Assembly (NCBI RefSeq): GCF_009909145.1
Contig: NZ_JAAAPJ010000001.1
Span: forward strand, 372,001 to 436,000
Direction: 5' to 3'
Source of the DNA: Corallococcus silvisoli
GTDB lineage: Bacteria > Myxococcota > Myxococcia > Myxococcales > Myxococcaceae
DNA: 64,000 nucleotides
Shown one piece after another: positions 35,883-45,842 of this stretch; the first letter of the stretch is position 1; each line of letters starts with the position of its first letter. Both the position numbers and the translations under genes were made by a program. Below the pieces are notes generated by a model. That model was not told the DNA's origin, did no database searches, and worked only from the letters and a program-made list of their open reading frames with translations.

Positions 35883-37504
35883 CGCGGCGCGAGCTGGTGG
35901 CCGCGTTCCTGGGCGCCTCCGTGGCGAGCGCCTGCGCGCGGCAGGGCCCTCGCGCGCCGGTGCCGGGCGCCATCGTGGACCGGGCGGTGGACACCGGCCA
36001 CAAGCTGCGGGGCGGGCCGCTGCCGCGCGCGGAGGCCGTGGAGCCGGTGGACGTGCTGATTGTCGGCGCGGGCGCGGCCGGGCTGTCCGCCGCGTGGCGC
36101 CTGTCCGCCGCGGGGGTCCGGGACGTGCGCGTGGTGGAGCTGGAGGCGGAGGCCGGGGGCACGTCGCGCTCCGGCCGCAACGGCGTGTCCGCGTTCCCGT
36201 GGGGCGCGCACTACCTGCCCTCGCCCCTGGAGGACCGGGGGCCGGTGATGCGCCTGCTGCGGGAGATGGACGCCGTCACCGGCGTGGACGCGGAGGGCCG
36301 CCCGTCGTTCGCGGAGGAGCTGCTCATCCAGGAGCCCGACGAGCGCGTCTTCTTCCGGGGCCACTGGTACGAGGGGCTGTACCTGCGCGTGGGCGCGAGC
36401 GCGGAGGACCTGGCGGAGCTGGAGCGCTTCGACGCGCGGATGAACGCCTTCGCCGCCGCGCGCGACGCGAAGGGGCGCAAGGCGTTCGCCGTGCCGGTGG
36501 CGCTCTCCAGCGACGACGCGGAGTGGACCGCGCTGGACGCGCTGAGCATGGCGCGGTGGCTGGAGGCGGAGGGCTTCCGCTCGCCCAGGCTCAAGTGGTT
36601 CGTGGACTACGCGTGCCGCGACGACTACGGCACCACCGCGGAGCACGTCTCCGCCTGGGCGGGCATCTGGTACTTCGCCGCCCGGCAGAACGGCACGGGG
36701 GAGCGCGGCGACGGCTTCCTGTCCTGGCCCGAGGGCAACGGCCGGCTGGTGAAGCAGCTGGCCGCGTCGCTGGGGCCGCGCCAGCTGGAGACCCAGGTCC
36801 TGGTGCACACCGTGGAGCCCGGGGAGGCCGGCTGCCGGGTGCACGCGCTGGATGCGCGCACCGGGGCGCCAAGGGCCTTCCAGGCGCGGCAGGTGGTGCT
36901 GGCGTGCCCGCGCTTCGTCGCCGCGCACGTGGTGGCGCCCTGGCGCGAGGCCCGTCCGGAGTGGATGGACGCCTTCGCGTACAGCCCGTGGGTGGTGGCG
37001 AACCTCACACTGTCCGGGCCGCCGGTGTCGCGGGGCTTCCCGCTGGCCTGGGACAACGTCTTCTATGAGAGCCGGAGCCTGGGCTACGTGGTGGCCACGC
37101 ACCAGTCGCTGCGCCAGGACGCGCGCGGCCCCACGGTGCTCACCTGGTACCTGCCCATGGCGGGGGGGGATGTGAAGGCGGAGCGCAATCAGGCGCTCTC
37201 CGCCACGTATGCGGACTGGGAGGCGCTGGTGATGGCGGACCTCCTGCCGGCGCACCCCGGGGTGGGCGCGCTCGCGCAGCGGCTGGAGGTGCAGCGCTGG
37301 GGCCACGCCATGGTGCGGCCCCAGCCGGGCTTCCTTTGGGGGGAGGCGCGCCGCGCCGCGCAGGAGAGCCTGGGCCGGCACCTGCACTTCGCGCACACGG
37401 ACCTGGGCGGCATGGCCCTCTTCGAGGAGGCCAACTGGTTCGGGGTGCGCGCCGCGGAGCGGGCCCTGTCGGGAATGGGACTCAAGAGCACCAGTTGGCT
37501 GTAG
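35864..37504 (+). CDS. exported FAD-dependent oxidoreductase (amine oxidase/protoporphyrinogen oxidase-like)
   Basis: The ATG at 35864 lies inside the end of speE. The N-terminus has TRRELVAAFLGASVASAC, which resembles a twin-arginine signal ending in a lipobox-like Cys. The FAD-binding Rossmann motif VDVLIVGAGAAGLSAAWRLS follows, with RVVELEAEAGGTSRSGRNG and a late FAD segment near FAHTDLGGMALFEEANW. Total length is 546. The fold is that of flavin amine oxidases and desaturases. A polyamine or other amine is a tempting substrate given the neighbours, but the sequence alone does not show it. Confidence 0.85.
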   Translation: MAPVELTRRELVAAFLGASVASACARQGPRAPVPGAIVDRAVDTGHKLRGGPLPRAEAVEPVDVLIVGAGAAGLSAAWRLSAAGVRDVRVVELEAEAGGTSRSGRNGVSAFPWGAHYLPSPLEDRGPVMRLLREMDAVTGVDAEGRPSFAEELLIQEPDERVFFRGHWYEGLYLRVGASAEDLAELERFDARMNAFAAARDAKGRKAFAVPVALSSDDAEWTALDALSMARWLEAEGFRSPRLKWFVDYACRDDYGTTAEHVSAWAGIWYFAARQNGTGERGDGFLSWPEGNGRLVKQLAASLGPRQLETQVLVHTVEPGEAGCRVHALDARTGAPRAFQARQVVLACPRFVAAHVVAPWREARPEWMDAFAYSPWVVANLTLSGPPVSRGFPLAWDNVFYESRSLGYVVATHQSLRQDARGPTVLTWYLPMAGGDVKAERNQALSATYADWEALVMADLLPAHPGVGALAQRLEVQRWGHAMVRPQPGFLWGEARRAAQESLGRHLHFAHTDLGGMALFEEANWFGVRAAERALSGMGLKSTSWL

Positions 37505-37529
37505 CCGTCACACCGGGAGGGCAGGGCAC

Positions 37530-38804
37530 ATGAAGGACAGTCGCTTCAGCCGGTCGGAGTTCCTCGCGCTCACCAGCCTGCTCGCGGGCTCCACCCTGTT
37601 CCCGGGACGCGCCGGGGCCGCCCCGGACGGCGGCACGCCGTCCCTGCGCACCGTCAAGTCGCCGGGGCTCGCCGGGGTGCCCGCGGCGGACGGAGGCGTG
37701 GCGGCGCCCAAGCCGGGCTCGCAGGAGGAGTACGAGCAGCTGCGCCAGGGCTGCATCGCGTCACTGCCCATTAGCTCCACGTCCGACGACGGCGCGGAGT
37801 ACGTCCGCGTCGGCGAGTGGATGCAGCGCCAGCACCTGGTCAGCGACGGCTACGGCAACGGCGACTTCGTTCAGGCGTTCGAGAAGAAGGTCGCGGACCT
37901 GCTCGGCTTCGAGGACGCGTGCTTCATGCCCACGGGCACCATGGCCCAGCTCATCGCGCTGCGCATCTACGCGGACGCGAGCGGCGTGCGCACGGTGGGC
38001 GTGCACCCGTCGTCGCACCACGTGTTGCACGAGGACGACAGCTACGCGGTGCTGCACCAGCTGCGCGCGGTGTACCTGGGCCCGTGGACGCGCCCGCTGC
38101 TGGCGGAGGACGTGGCCCGCGCTCCCGACGCGCTGGGCACCGTCAGCGTGGAGCTGCCGGTGCGCTGGCTGGGCGGGCAGCTCCAGACGTGGGAGCAGCT
38201 CAACGAGCTCAAGCGCACCTGCCGCGAGAAGAAGGTGAAGCTGCACATGGACGGCGCGCGGCTCTGGGAGAGCCAGCCCTTCTACGGCCGCTCCTACGCG
38301 GACATCTGCAAGGGCTTCGACTCCGTCTACGTGTCCTTCTACAAGATGGTGGGCGGCATTGGCGGCGCGATGCTGGTGGGCAGCCGCGACTTCATCCGCG
38401 AGTCGCGCGTGTGGCGCCACCGGCACGGCGGCAACCTGTTCCACCTGGCCCCCCTGGTGGCCTCCGCCGCCATGCGCCTGGACGCGGCGCTGGCCGCCAT
38501 CCCCGGCTACGTGAAGCGCGCGAAGGCCATCACCGAGCTGTTGGCGGCGGACCCCCGCGTCACCGTGCTGCCGCAGCCCGTGCAGACGAACATGTTCCAC
38601 GTGTTCCTGCGCGGGAGCCCCGCGACGTACAACCGGCAGCGCGACCGCATCGCGCGCGAGGACCGCGTCTGGGTGGCGGGAGGCTTCGGACAGACGCGCG
38701 TGCCCGGCGTCGTGTCCACGGAGCTTCAAGTGGGAGAGGGGCTCGCCCGCATCAGCGACGCCGACGCCGCCCGCGCCTTCCTGCGCCTGCTGGAGGCGGC
38801 CTGA
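37530..38804 (+). CDS. PLP-dependent threonine aldolase-like enzyme with export signal
   Basis: The 424-residue product has an N-terminal export-like segment (RSEFLALTSLLAGSTLFPG, then AGAA). The fold-type I beta-eliminating lyase domain follows, with DGYGNGDFVQAFEKKVADLL, FMPTGTMAQLIALRIYA, HMDGARLWESQPFYG with the PLP-pairing Asp, and the PLP Lys in YVSFYKMVGGIGGAMLVG. Family members cleave threonine or allo-threonine to glycine and acetaldehyde. A signal on a PLP enzyme is uncommon and implies export of a folded protein. It starts 25 bases after the FAD gene, whose product also carries an export signal, so the two may act together outside the cytoplasm. Confidence 0.85.
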   Translation: MKDSRFSRSEFLALTSLLAGSTLFPGRAGAAPDGGTPSLRTVKSPGLAGVPAADGGVAAPKPGSQEEYEQLRQGCIASLPISSTSDDGAEYVRVGEWMQRQHLVSDGYGNGDFVQAFEKKVADLLGFEDACFMPTGTMAQLIALRIYADASGVRTVGVHPSSHHVLHEDDSYAVLHQLRAVYLGPWTRPLLAEDVARAPDALGTVSVELPVRWLGGQLQTWEQLNELKRTCREKKVKLHMDGARLWESQPFYGRSYADICKGFDSVYVSFYKMVGGIGGAMLVGSRDFIRESRVWRHRHGGNLFHLAPLVASAAMRLDAALAAIPGYVKRAKAITELLAADPRVTVLPQPVQTNMFHVFLRGSPATYNRQRDRIAREDRVWVAGGFGQTRVPGVVSTELQVGEGLARISDADAARAFLRLLEAA

Positions 38805-38825
38805 GCGGCGGGCCACCCGCCTTGA

Positions 38826-38854
38826 CGCCCGGGGTCAATGTCAGACACCGGGCG
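38826..38854. terminator. inverted repeat between convergent genes
   Basis: CGCCCGG (38826-38832) and CCGGGCG (38848-38854) pair perfectly around a 15-base loop. A smaller GGCGGG-CCA-CCCGCC hairpin followed by TT lies just before (38807-38821). Both sit at the meeting point of convergent transcripts. Confidence 0.4.
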
Positions 38855-38876
38855 GTTGAAACAGAGACGGCGTGCG

Positions 38877-39350
38877 TCAGGCCGCCTTCTTGAAGCTGTA
38901 CTCCGGCTCCTGCTGCTGCGCCTTCAGGAAGAACTCCGAGTCCAGCAGCATCACGATGCGGCCCTTGTCGTCGTGGAACCCGATGGGGCCGTGCGCCGTG
39001 AAGTGGATGAGCGACTCCTCCAGCGCCGTGGTGGCGGGGTGCTCGGCGCCCACCGGCTCGTACTCGTAGTCCCCCGCGCGGGTGATGCCCAGGCGGTCCT
39101 GCGTCGAGCCGGAGAGGATGTAGATCTCCGCCGGGCCCAGGTGCTTGTGCGGCGCGAAGACGGCGCCCTTCTCCATCTTCAGGATGGCGCTCCACACGCC
39201 CGTCTCCGCGCTCACCCGAAGCAGGCGGTAGGAGGTCCCAGGACCGAGCGGCTTCCACTCGAGGTCCGCGGTGTGAACCAGGCCATCCATCATCGTCATT
39301 CCGGACATGACATCCTCCACGGTCGGCCCTGCGTGTGTGTCGTTGTCCAT
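38877..39350 (-). CDS. cupin-domain protein (ChrR/acetylacetone dioxygenase-like)
   Basis: The ATG at 39350 gives 157 residues; a TTG 12 bases upstream, with AAGGA before it, is an alternative. The cupin core has the metal motif FAPHKHLGPAEIYILSG (two His and a Glu) and a second block HFTAHGPIGFHDDKG with further His. This arrangement resembles acetylacetone-cleaving and dihydroxyacetophenone dioxygenases and the metal-binding half of anti-sigma factors. Substrate and role are unknown. No sigma factor gene is adjacent. Confidence 0.85.
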   Translation of the reverse strand: MDNDTHAGPTVEDVMSGMTMMDGLVHTADLEWKPLGPGTSYRLLRVSAETGVWSAILKMEKGAVFAPHKHLGPAEIYILSGSTQDRLGITRAGDYEYEPVGAEHPATTALEESLIHFTAHGPIGFHDDKGRIVMLLDSEFFLKAQQQEPEYSFKKAA

Positions 39351-39582
39351 GATAACGCTCAATACGGAAATCCTTGCAACTTTGTCTCACTTGCCAGGTT
39401 GTCCTGTTTGACGCATGGCTTTGGCTCAGGAAGATTCCACGGCGACTGTTCAGTGGGGGTGGTCCGGGTCGCATTTTCTGATCAGACAGAAAGCGCCCGG
39501 TGGTTGCGGACCCCCGTGGAAAGCCGCATAGGAAGGCGTCTCTCACCGCCCCTGTCGCAGGCCCGGGGGGCTGGAGTTCGCC

Positions 39583-40047
39583 ATGCGCACCGCGAGCACG
39601 TCCGAGTCTCACTTCTCGTTTGTTCTTGAAACACCCGCCGCGACACCGGAGGCGGCGCGGGAGCACTTCCAGGCGAAGCTGTCGGTGGAGACGGACGCCG
39701 CCGACCTGCGCCTGGACCTGGAGCGGGGGCGCAAGGGCTTCGTGGTGGTGGACGTGCGCTCGGCGGAGGCCTACGCGCGGCGCCACATCCCCGGCGCGCT
39801 CCACATCCCCGGGCGGCAGGTCAGCGCGGAGAGCACCGCGGCGCTGTCGAAGGACGACGTGGTCGTCGTGTATTGCTGGGGCCCGGGCTGCAACGGCGCG
39901 ACGAAGGCGGCGGTGCGCTTCGCGGCGCTCGGCTTCCGCGTGAAGGAGCTGCTGGGCGGCATCGAGTACTGGGTGAAGGAGGGCGCGCCCACGGAGGGCA
40001 CGCTGCCCCAGGGCGTGCCGGTGTTCGGCATGCGGGGTGAAATCTAG
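39583..40047 (+). CDS. rhodanese-domain protein
   Basis: The 154-residue cytosolic protein has a helical N-terminal segment and a single rhodanese domain: GFVVVDVRSAEAYARRHIPGALHIPGR. The active loop is CWGPGCNGATKAA, in which the first Cys would carry persulfide. The second Cys in the loop is found in a subgroup of this family. It could act in sulfur transfer or as a redox sensor. It is divergent from the cupin gene, with 232 bases between, in which I see only weak promoter-like sequences such as TTGACG at 39408. Confidence 0.92.
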   Translation: MRTASTSESHFSFVLETPAATPEAAREHFQAKLSVETDAADLRLDLERGRKGFVVVDVRSAEAYARRHIPGALHIPGRQVSAESTAALSKDDVVVVYCWGPGCNGATKAAVRFAALGFRVKELLGGIEYWVKEGAPTEGTLPQGVPVFGMRGEI

Positions 40048-40113
40048 GCGGGGCCGCCCGGCGTGGGAGAGGGGGACCGTGGGGCGCGGGGGGCTGGTAG
40101 GCTCCGCGCCTCG

Positions 40114-41256
40114 ATGCCCCGCCTCCTCTCGCCCGCGCAGGCCTGGCTGTTCGGCCCTGGCGTGGACCTCTCCGTGTTCGCCGGCAGCGCGCTCGTGTCC
40201 GTCGCGTTCGTGCTGGCCGCGCCGTGGCTGGGGGCGGCGGGGGACACGCCCGGGTGGGCGTGGCTCTTGTTCGTGGTGGGCGTGGACGTGGCGCACGTCT
40301 GGTCCACGCTGTTCCGCACGTACCTGGACGGCGAGGAGGTGTCGCGCCGGCCGGGCCTCTACGTGGGGGCGCCGCTCGCCGCGTACGCGGTGGGCGTCTT
40401 CGCGTACGGGGTGTCTCCTGGCGCGTTCTGGAGCGTGTTCGCCTACGTGGCGCTGTTCCACTTCATCCGCCAGCAGTATGGCTGGGTCGCGCTCTACGAC
40501 CGGAAGGCGCGCGCGTCCCCCTTCGAGCGGCGCCTGGACGCGGCGGCCATCTACGCCGCGACGCTGGGCCCCGTCGTCTGGTGGCACGCGCACCTGCCCC
40601 GCGCCTTCTGGTGGTTCGTGGAGAACGACTTCCTCGCCGGGCTGCCCGCGTGGGCGGGCACCGTGGCGCTGGGCGCGCACGCGGCGGTGCTGGCGCTGTG
40701 GGCGGCCCACCAGGGGCTGCGCGTCGCGCGCGGCGACGGCGTGCAGGCCGGCAAGGTGCTGCTGGTGGTGGCGACGTGGGTGGCGTGGTTCGGCGGCATC
40801 GTGCTCGCGCGGGATGACTTCGCCTTCACGGTGATGAACGTGGTGCTGCACGGCGTTCCGTACTTCGCGCTCTTGTTCCGCTACGCGCGCGGGCGCCACG
40901 CGGAGGGCGGCTTCGGCGGGATGGGCGTGCTCCTGCGCGCGGGGCTGCCCGGCTTCCTGCTGTTCCTCGGGATGCTGGCGCTGCTGGAGGAGGGGCTGTG
41001 GGACGCGCTGGTGTGGCATGAGCGCCCGGCGTTGTTCGGCGACATGGGCCCCATCCTGGAGGCCGACATGCTGGCGCTCGTGGTGCCGCTGCTGGCGCTT
41101 CCGCAGGCCACGCACTACGTGCTGGATGCGTTCGTGTGGAAGGCCGGGCGGGAGCCCGCGCTGCTGAACAGGCTGGGCTGGACGCGGGCGGCGCAGGGTC
41201 CGACAACCGGCAGCCAGGCACACACAGTGGTAGCCATCCGCGGCGGAGGTGAATAG
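40114..41256 (+). CDS. multi-pass membrane protein, unknown function
   Basis: The ATG at 40114 gives a 380-residue protein with about nine to ten hydrophobic helices and many aromatic residues. Short conserved-looking polar clusters occur within or near helices (VDVAHVWSTLFRTYLD; HFIRQQYGWVALYDRK; NVVLHGVPYFALLFRYARGRH; QATHYVLDAFVWK). The recurring His residues next to membrane helices suggest a metal-binding integral membrane protein, but I cannot name the family. It ends 13 bases before the trehalose gene and may be cotranscribed with it. Confidence 0.75.
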   Translation: MPRLLSPAQAWLFGPGVDLSVFAGSALVSVAFVLAAPWLGAAGDTPGWAWLLFVVGVDVAHVWSTLFRTYLDGEEVSRRPGLYVGAPLAAYAVGVFAYGVSPGAFWSVFAYVALFHFIRQQYGWVALYDRKARASPFERRLDAAAIYAATLGPVVWWHAHLPRAFWWFVENDFLAGLPAWAGTVALGAHAAVLALWAAHQGLRVARGDGVQAGKVLLVVATWVAWFGGIVLARDDFAFTVMNVVLHGVPYFALLFRYARGRHAEGGFGGMGVLLRAGLPGFLLFLGMLALLEEGLWDALVWHERPALFGDMGPILEADMLALVVPLLALPQATHYVLDAFVWKAGREPALLNRLGWTRAAQGPTTGSQAHTVVAIRGGGE

Positions 41257-41269
41257 AGCTAGTGGGTCT

Positions 41270-43441
<2,172 letters not shown>

Positions 43442-43460
43442 CGCGCGGGCTCAGGGGGCT

Positions 43461-45758
43461 TCAGAGGTTGAAGCCCACGTTGCCCACGGAGATGCTGGGC
43501 CCGAAGATGAAGGACCACTTGCTGGAGGGCACCACGACGTCGGTGGTGGGGTCGCCGTTGGTGCGCCGGGTGATGTCGCCCCGGAACTCGCGGGCGATCC
43601 ACGCCTGCGCGCCTACCGCCGCGCCCGGACCGATGGGCACGCGCAGGCCCAGGCCCAGCACGGCCGCGAGCGTGGGCGGGAACTGGATGTCCCCGGACTG
43701 CGGCACCAGCCCCATGCCCATCAAGCCCAGCTCGATGCCCAGGAGGCGCTCCTGGCCCTCGTTGTTGAGCAGCGCCAGGCGCGACAGCACGCCGAAGTTG
43801 ACGGCCAGCTGCCCCGAGGGCTGCGTCGCGCGGTAGAGGCCCGCGGGGATGGTGGCCATGGTGTAGAGGCGGAACATGCCGCCGCGCACGATGGCGGTCC
43901 ACTGCGCGGAGGGCAGGCCGGTGCGGTCCACTGTGGACAGGGCGTAGCGGGACTCGTCCGCGACGTGCGCCACCTGCACGAGGATGCGGTCGTACTGGCC
44001 CAGGTTGCCCTGCACGGGGATGACGCGCATCTCCCCCTTGGGGCGCAGGAACAGGCGCTGCTCCACGTGGCTCTCCGAGCGGTTGGTGCCGTCGGACTTC
44101 GTCACGTCGATGCGCAGGGTGATCTCCTGGTTGCCCTCCTCCGGCGTGAGGCGCTCGCGGTGGATGATGACGCGGCAGGTGTTGCGCATGGCGTAGGCCA
44201 CCCGGTGCGGGCGGCTGGGCGTGAGCGTTTCGTCCACGCCGTCCTTGTTCGCGCAGATGAACTCCACCAGGCTCTCCACGTTGGTGGGCACGCTCGCCTC
44301 GCGCACCGCGCGCTGCACGCGCTCGCTGGTGAGGAAGAGGTCCGCCGTGGCCAGCTCTCCCGGCAGCGTGGGCAGCCGGTAGGCGAAGCGCAGCGACACG
44401 AAGCCGCCCGCGGTGGCCTCGCCCTGGATGAGGGTCACGGACTCCCGCGTCGTCACCGTGTAGGCGCCTCCCAGCGGGCGCAGCACGAAGCGGCCCAGGC
44501 CGCCGTTGGAGGCCACCGTCACCTCCGCCGGGCGGTTGGTGGGCACGAAGTCGATGGTGCCGTGGCCGGGCAATTCCAGCGTCGCGCGCGGGTCCGGCAC
44601 GGGCTTCGTGTCCGCCGTCTCCGACGCCACCACCGTGCCGTCCACGCGCGACGTGATGGCCGTGACGGTCACCTGCTGCTCGGAGGTGCCGCTGGTGCGC
44701 AGCAGCACGTAGGTGCCGTCCGGGGCCTTCACCACGCGCTCCACGCGCACGCGCGCGCCGTTCACCGTCCAGAGCAGGGCGCGCGGGTCGTGCGCGCACG
44801 CGGCGTCCAGGCGCATCACCAGCGCGGAGTCCTCCGCGTCGCGCAGCGCCGTGCCCTCCACCGCCGCGAGCGGGCAGGCGAGCACGGGCAGCGTCTCCGC
44901 CACGGAGGTGTCCAGCGCGTCGCCCCGGGCGAAGAACACGCGCGGCACCAGCCGCAGCCGCAGCGCCACGGTGGGGTTGAGCCCCGGCACGTTGCGGATG
45001 GACACCGCGCCGTCCGTCACCTCGCACCGCGCGTTGCCGCAGTCCACGGAGGCGATGGCCTCCGAGTGCGTCACCGCCACGTAGCCGGGGCCCTTGGACA
45101 GGTCCACGCCGGAGGACTGGATGAGGGGCCGGGTGAGCACGGTGCGGCCCGGGCGCAGGCGGAAGGCCTCGTCGTCCAGGAAGCGCCCGTTGGCGTCGTA
45201 CGTCGTCACGTTCGCGCCCCTGCGGCCGAACGGAGGTATCCACGACAGCGTCGCGTCCGTGGGCAGGCCCGGCGTCACCGGGACGGCGCACTCGGTGGGG
45301 CTGTTGGGTTCCAGGCACATGTCCTGGCCGTCCATGGGCTCGCGCTGCGGCTCCGGCCCCCGGGGCACCCCGGACCAGGCGATGGACACGTTCTTCAGGC
45401 CCGTGCCCTTCAGCTCCAGCCGCCCGTCATCCGGGAAGAAGGTGGTGGAGGCGCCGTCGATGCGCGGGAAGGGGCCGGTGGCCACCACCACGAGGGTCTC
45501 GGTGGCGGTGGCGCACCCGGCCTCGTCGTCCGCGACCTTCAGCTCCAGGGTGCGGCTGGCGTCGTCCGCGCGCGTGGGCGGCTTGAGCGTGCGGCCCTCC
45601 GGCCCCAGCACCCAGCCGCCCCGCACGGGGCCGCACAGCACGCCCTTGGGGATGACCTCCACCGCCCGTCCCCCTTCGGGGAGCTGGACGACGGGAGCGG
45701 CGGCGGCGGTCCCCGCCACCAGCAGGCAGCCAAGGACGAGCGCGCGTGCAGGGTGCAT
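43461..45758 (-). CDS. large secreted beta-rich protein, possible outer-membrane barrel at C-terminus
   Basis: The 765-residue product has a signal peptide (MHPARALVLGCLLVAGTAAA). Most of it is beta-rich with repeated immunoglobulin-like segments. The last about 170 residues alternate polar and hydrophobic residues (SGQLAVNFGVLSRLALL, LGIELGLMGMGLV) and end in SVGNVGFNL, which is suggestive of an outer-membrane barrel. I recognise no named family. It is preceded on the same strand by the large transglutaminase protein (gap of 84 bases) and may be cotranscribed. Confidence 0.75.
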   Translation of the reverse strand: MHPARALVLGCLLVAGTAAAAPVVQLPEGGRAVEVIPKGVLCGPVRGGWVLGPEGRTLKPPTRADDASRTLELKVADDEAGCATATETLVVVATGPFPRIDGASTTFFPDDGRLELKGTGLKNVSIAWSGVPRGPEPQREPMDGQDMCLEPNSPTECAVPVTPGLPTDATLSWIPPFGRRGANVTTYDANGRFLDDEAFRLRPGRTVLTRPLIQSSGVDLSKGPGYVAVTHSEAIASVDCGNARCEVTDGAVSIRNVPGLNPTVALRLRLVPRVFFARGDALDTSVAETLPVLACPLAAVEGTALRDAEDSALVMRLDAACAHDPRALLWTVNGARVRVERVVKAPDGTYVLLRTSGTSEQQVTVTAITSRVDGTVVASETADTKPVPDPRATLELPGHGTIDFVPTNRPAEVTVASNGGLGRFVLRPLGGAYTVTTRESVTLIQGEATAGGFVSLRFAYRLPTLPGELATADLFLTSERVQRAVREASVPTNVESLVEFICANKDGVDETLTPSRPHRVAYAMRNTCRVIIHRERLTPEEGNQEITLRIDVTKSDGTNRSESHVEQRLFLRPKGEMRVIPVQGNLGQYDRILVQVAHVADESRYALSTVDRTGLPSAQWTAIVRGGMFRLYTMATIPAGLYRATQPSGQLAVNFGVLSRLALLNNEGQERLLGIELGLMGMGLVPQSGDIQFPPTLAAVLGLGLRVPIGPGAAVGAQAWIAREFRGDITRRTNGDPTTDVVVPSSKWSFIFGPSISVGNVGFNL

Positions 45759-45842
45759 GCGAATGCTTAAGCACGGAGGGCCGCGTCCGGGTCAAGCCCT
45801 CCGTGCGAAGCAGTGCCCAGCAGGCACCGCGAGTGTCCGCGA

